Positions 61,397 through 64,000 of a DNA stretch of 64,000 bases are shown one piece after another. The stretch is taken from contig JASGDY010000093.1 of the NCBI GenBank assembly GCA_047606825.1, forward strand, positions 1-64,000, written 5' to 3'. The DNA is from Rhizosphaericola sp047606825 (GTDB taxonomy: Bacteria; Bacteroidota; Bacteroidia; Chitinophagales; Chitinophagaceae). The notes under the pieces are model-generated. The model made no database searches. It had not been told where the DNA came from and saw only the letters and a program-made list of their open reading frames with translations. How positions within the stretch are numbered: position 1 is the stretch's first letter; each line of letters starts with the position of its first letter. A program made the position numbers and the translations under genes.

Positions 61397-64000
61397 ATGC
61401 GCGTTACGTTTTTCTATATAATCCTGCTGTTTTTTTCATCCATCACAAGCAAAGGCCAACAGGTCGATGTCAAGCATTTTGATTTTCGTGACGGTCTGTC
61501 CAACAATTCGGTGCTGACACTCTATCAGGACAAAAATGGTTATGTCTGGATTGGCACCTACAACGGTCTCAACAAATATGACGGCAATGAATACACGGTT
61601 TACAAAAACCAGATAGGAAACGCGGTCAGCCTTCCCAGCAACAGCATCTACACCGTGTGCGAGGATGACCACAATTCGTTGTGGGTCGGCACGCGGCAAG
61701 GAATATGTACCTTCCAGCCATTGACCAACCAATATGCAAACCTCTATTTTACGCACCATTCCCGAAAACGAATAGCCATCAACGGCAATATCCACCAAAT
61801 CAAAAAAGGGAAGAACGGCAACATGGTCGTAGCTACGGAGGATTGGGGACTTTTGGTTTTCAGAAATAAAGATGCCGACGGTACGCCAATTGCGCTAGAA
61901 GGCGGAAACGGCGACGCACACTACGATGCCAAAGCCGTAGTCACGGACACACTGACACAGGACTTATGGTTCTTGGTAGAAAACAAAGGGCTTTTTCGCT
62001 TAAAACAACATCAGAAGACTGCGCAGCTTGTCTGTGACAAGATAAAAACGGCAACGACGCTTGCCATTGGTAACAACAAAATATGGATTGGCAACGTGGA
62101 GGGGCTTTTTGCTTATGACTTCATAGGCAATATACTGTCAGCCAATCTGTTACAGCAAAAGACATCCGTGACCGCTTTGAACATTGGACACCGACAATTG
62201 TGGATCGGGACAGACGGACAAGGACTTTTGCAAATGGATATGGAGGGGAAGCGCGTGCAGCCGTTTGCGCCGACCGACAGACTAAAAAGCAATTCCATTT
62301 TTGCGCTGATGACCGACAAGGCAGGGCATCTGTGGGTAGGAACGTTACGGGGCGGTTGCAGCATCGTTTACCAGGAAAGCAGGTACTACGGCCTTCAAAA
62401 GATACCGGAAGACAGCCGGTCGCTTGCGGACAATTTCATCTTTAGTTTCCACGAGGACGGCAACGGCAATCTTTGGGTTGGAACCGACGGCGCGGGGTTG
62501 AAATATTGGGACCGCAGCAACAACCGTTTCAAATCTTACCGCAAGGAATCGGGCAGCATCAACGGCAATTTCATCACGGGCATTGCAGACTGTGACGATA
62601 CACATTTATGGATGTCCAACTGGTTTGTCGGTGTCAGCAGATTCGACACCCGGAATGCCACCTACCGTCCATATACACTGTACAACAAAGCCAAAAACCG
62701 CATCGAGAAAAACGCTTGGCTCCTATTCCGGGACAGACAACAGAACCTATGGGCGAGTACCAGCAACAACGGAACGCTTTATCGATATGATGCTACAACA
62801 GATTCGTTTTACGTGTTTGACGACCGACTGGAAAACATACAGACAATGCAGCAGGATGACGACGGCAACCTTTGGGCGGGCAGTTATACCCATCTCATCC
62901 TACTGGACACAAAAGAACATCGCCATATTTTTTATAAAACAAACTATCCGATAAGGACGATACTGGACGGCCACGCTGGCACACTTTGGATCGGCACAGA
63001 GGGCGGCGGCATCATGGTCATTGACAAAAAGACCAAGAAATACAAACGTTACACCACTATTGACGGGCTGCCCGACAATGCGGTTCTACGGCTATTGCCC
63101 GACAACAAAGGCAATATCTGGCTCAGCACTTTTAGCGGACTGGCGCGGATGGATATACAAAACTGCCAAATCTACCGCGTCCCGGTCGGAGACAACGACA
63201 AAAAGAACCAGTTTAGCTACAACGCCGCACTGAAACTAAAAGACGGTTCCCTTGCGTTTGGTGGTATCAACGGCATCAGTATTGTCCATCCGTCCGCCGT
63301 CACGACGACACCTCAATCGCATCCCAGCATCAGCCTGACAAGCATACGCGTCAACAACAACAGCAATATCGGCTCTTATATCCAAACGTCCCAAAATGTA
63401 CCGCATCTGGAACTTCCCAATCCCAACAATACGGTTTCCATATCTTTTAGCTGTCCGGAATTCTTCAATCCTGAACAAATACAATATAGCTACCACCTCC
63501 GCAACTGGGATGCTACATGGAGCCAACCGGCCGCTGCCAGAAACGTCAGCTATTCCAAACTCAGCCCCGGCACTTACACGCTGGAAATAAAAAGTACCGA
63601 CGCCTACAACCAATGGAGCACACCGACCAAGCTGATGACCATTACGGTTTTGCCGCCTTGGTATGTCAGTCGGTGGGCCTATCTATTGTATCTGGCTATG
63701 ATAATCGGTAGCGTGGTGGCATACATCCACTATGTCAAAAACAAACAGCGGATGCAATACGAAGTCCAGTTGTACAAACTGGAATCCCAAAAGGAACATG
63801 CGCGCTACAATGAAAAAATAGCTTTTTTCACCCATATCTCACACGAACTGCGCACTCCACTGACCTTGATAATCAATCCATTGAAAGCGATGCTGCGCAA
63901 TGGTTCTTTGTCGGCGTCGGAACACCGTGAAGATATTTCGGTCGCTTACCGCAATGCACGGCGGATGCGCGGACTTGTAGACCAGTTGATGTATTTCCGT
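61397..64000 (+). CDS. Hybrid two-component-type sensor, 5' part (runs off the window)
   Basis: The frame is open from ATG 61397 for 868 codons to the window end. A signal peptide (ITSKGQ) leads into about 14 two-component propeller repeats, seen as repeated LWVGT/VWIGT motifs. A Y_Y_Y domain (SYHLRNWDATWS, about 697) follows, then a membrane helix (WAYLLYLAMIIGSVVAYIHYV) and a HisKA domain with the phospho-His in FFTHISHELRTPLTLI (about 815). The ATPase, receiver and AraC domains expected in hybrid sensors lie beyond the window. It may control a downstream utilisation locus. Confidence 0.92.
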   Translation, partial: MRVTFFYIILLFFSSITSKGQQVDVKHFDFRDGLSNNSVLTLYQDKNGYVWIGTYNGLNKYDGNEYTVYKNQIGNAVSLPSNSIYTVCEDDHNSLWVGTRQGICTFQPLTNQYANLYFTHHSRKRIAINGNIHQIKKGKNGNMVVATEDWGLLVFRNKDADGTPIALEGGNGDAHYDAKAVVTDTLTQDLWFLVENKGLFRLKQHQKTAQLVCDKIKTATTLAIGNNKIWIGNVEGLFAYDFIGNILSANLLQQKTSVTALNIGHRQLWIGTDGQGLLQMDMEGKRVQPFAPTDRLKSNSIFALMTDKAGHLWVGTLRGGCSIVYQESRYYGLQKIPEDSRSLADNFIFSFHEDGNGNLWVGTDGAGLKYWDRSNNRFKSYRKESGSINGNFITGIADCDDTHLWMSNWFVGVSRFDTRNATYRPYTLYNKAKNRIEKNAWLLFRDRQQNLWASTSNNGTLYRYDATTDSFYVFDDRLENIQTMQQDDDGNLWAGSYTHLILLDTKEHRHIFYKTNYPIRTILDGHAGTLWIGTEGGGIMVIDKKTKKYKRYTTIDGLPDNAVLRLLPDNKGNIWLSTFSGLARMDIQNCQIYRVPVGDNDKKNQFSYNAALKLKDGSLAFGGINGISIVHPSAVTTTPQSHPSISLTSIRVNNNSNIGSYIQTSQNVPHLELPNPNNTVSISFSCPEFFNPEQIQYSYHLRNWDATWSQPAAARNVSYSKLSPGTYTLEIKSTDAYNQWSTPTKLMTITVLPPWYVSRWAYLLYLAMIIGSVVAYIHYVKNKQRMQYEVQLYKLESQKEHARYNEKIAFFTHISHELRTPLTLIINPLKAMLRNGSLSASEHREDISVAYRNARRMRGLVDQLMYFR

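Overview
The window reads as a chromosome segment of a Bacteroidota bacterium, most likely a member of the Chitinophagaceae. The evidence is a SusC/SusD pair, a hybrid two-component-type sensor with a periplasmic propeller, DUF2851, a DAHP synthase fused to chorismate mutase, and recurrent promoters of the Bacteroidota form TTTG-N19/20-TAnnTTTG. Shine-Dalgarno sequences are not evident. No rRNA, tRNA, CRISPR array or intact insertion sequence was seen.

Layout. 1-4700: an open 5' end of an unknown gene, two secreted proteins, smpB, accD and a carboxypeptidase-regulatory-like secreted protein. 4800-11200: lon, then divergently rsmE plus an L,D-transpeptidase, and a zinc alcohol dehydrogenase. 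11268-22013: a minus-strand aromatic amino acid cluster, read pheA, aminotransferase, tyrA, (DEAD helicase with its own promoter), DAHP synthase/chorismate mutase, aroB, aroA, a HAD phosphatase, aroC. It supplies every step from DAHP to phenylpyruvate/4-hydroxyphenylpyruvate except the aroD/E/K steps, which are not in the window. A possible Phe/Tyr-rich leader peptide and a terminator/antiterminator precede pheA. 22130-35800: a probable free-standing small RNA, an FKBP lipoprotein, a DHH phosphoesterase, ndk, a CYTH protein, DUF2851, an Rpn-type nuclease, metK, a single-domain glycogen-synthase-like protein, panC, a dihaem cytochrome, a YtxH protein and queA with a structured leader. 35850-41860: a complete RND efflux operon (TolC-like, adaptor, permease) with a textbook promoter and terminator.

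41900-52250: a polysaccharide utilisation locus with a LacI-type regulator, a 38-bp perfect palindromic operator, SusC, SusD, a GH28-like beta-helix protein and a GH92 alpha-mannosidase. The last two genes look more AT-rich than the surroundings. The GH92 gene appears clipped at its 3' end and is followed directly by a decayed fragment of an RND permease gene, which looks like the scar of a recombination event. 52500-61200: a DUF6263-like protein, recQ, plsC, a small membrane protein, surE, an ABC-F ATPase, a DnaQ-type exonuclease and a small lipoprotein. 61397-64000: the first 868 codons of a hybrid two-component-type sensor that continues past the window.

Intergenic DNA carries several hairpin elements. 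Two of them share a loop with covarying stems. One is a perfect 28-bp GC-rich hairpin between divergent genes. Another is a MITE-like element between aroB and the DAHP synthase gene.
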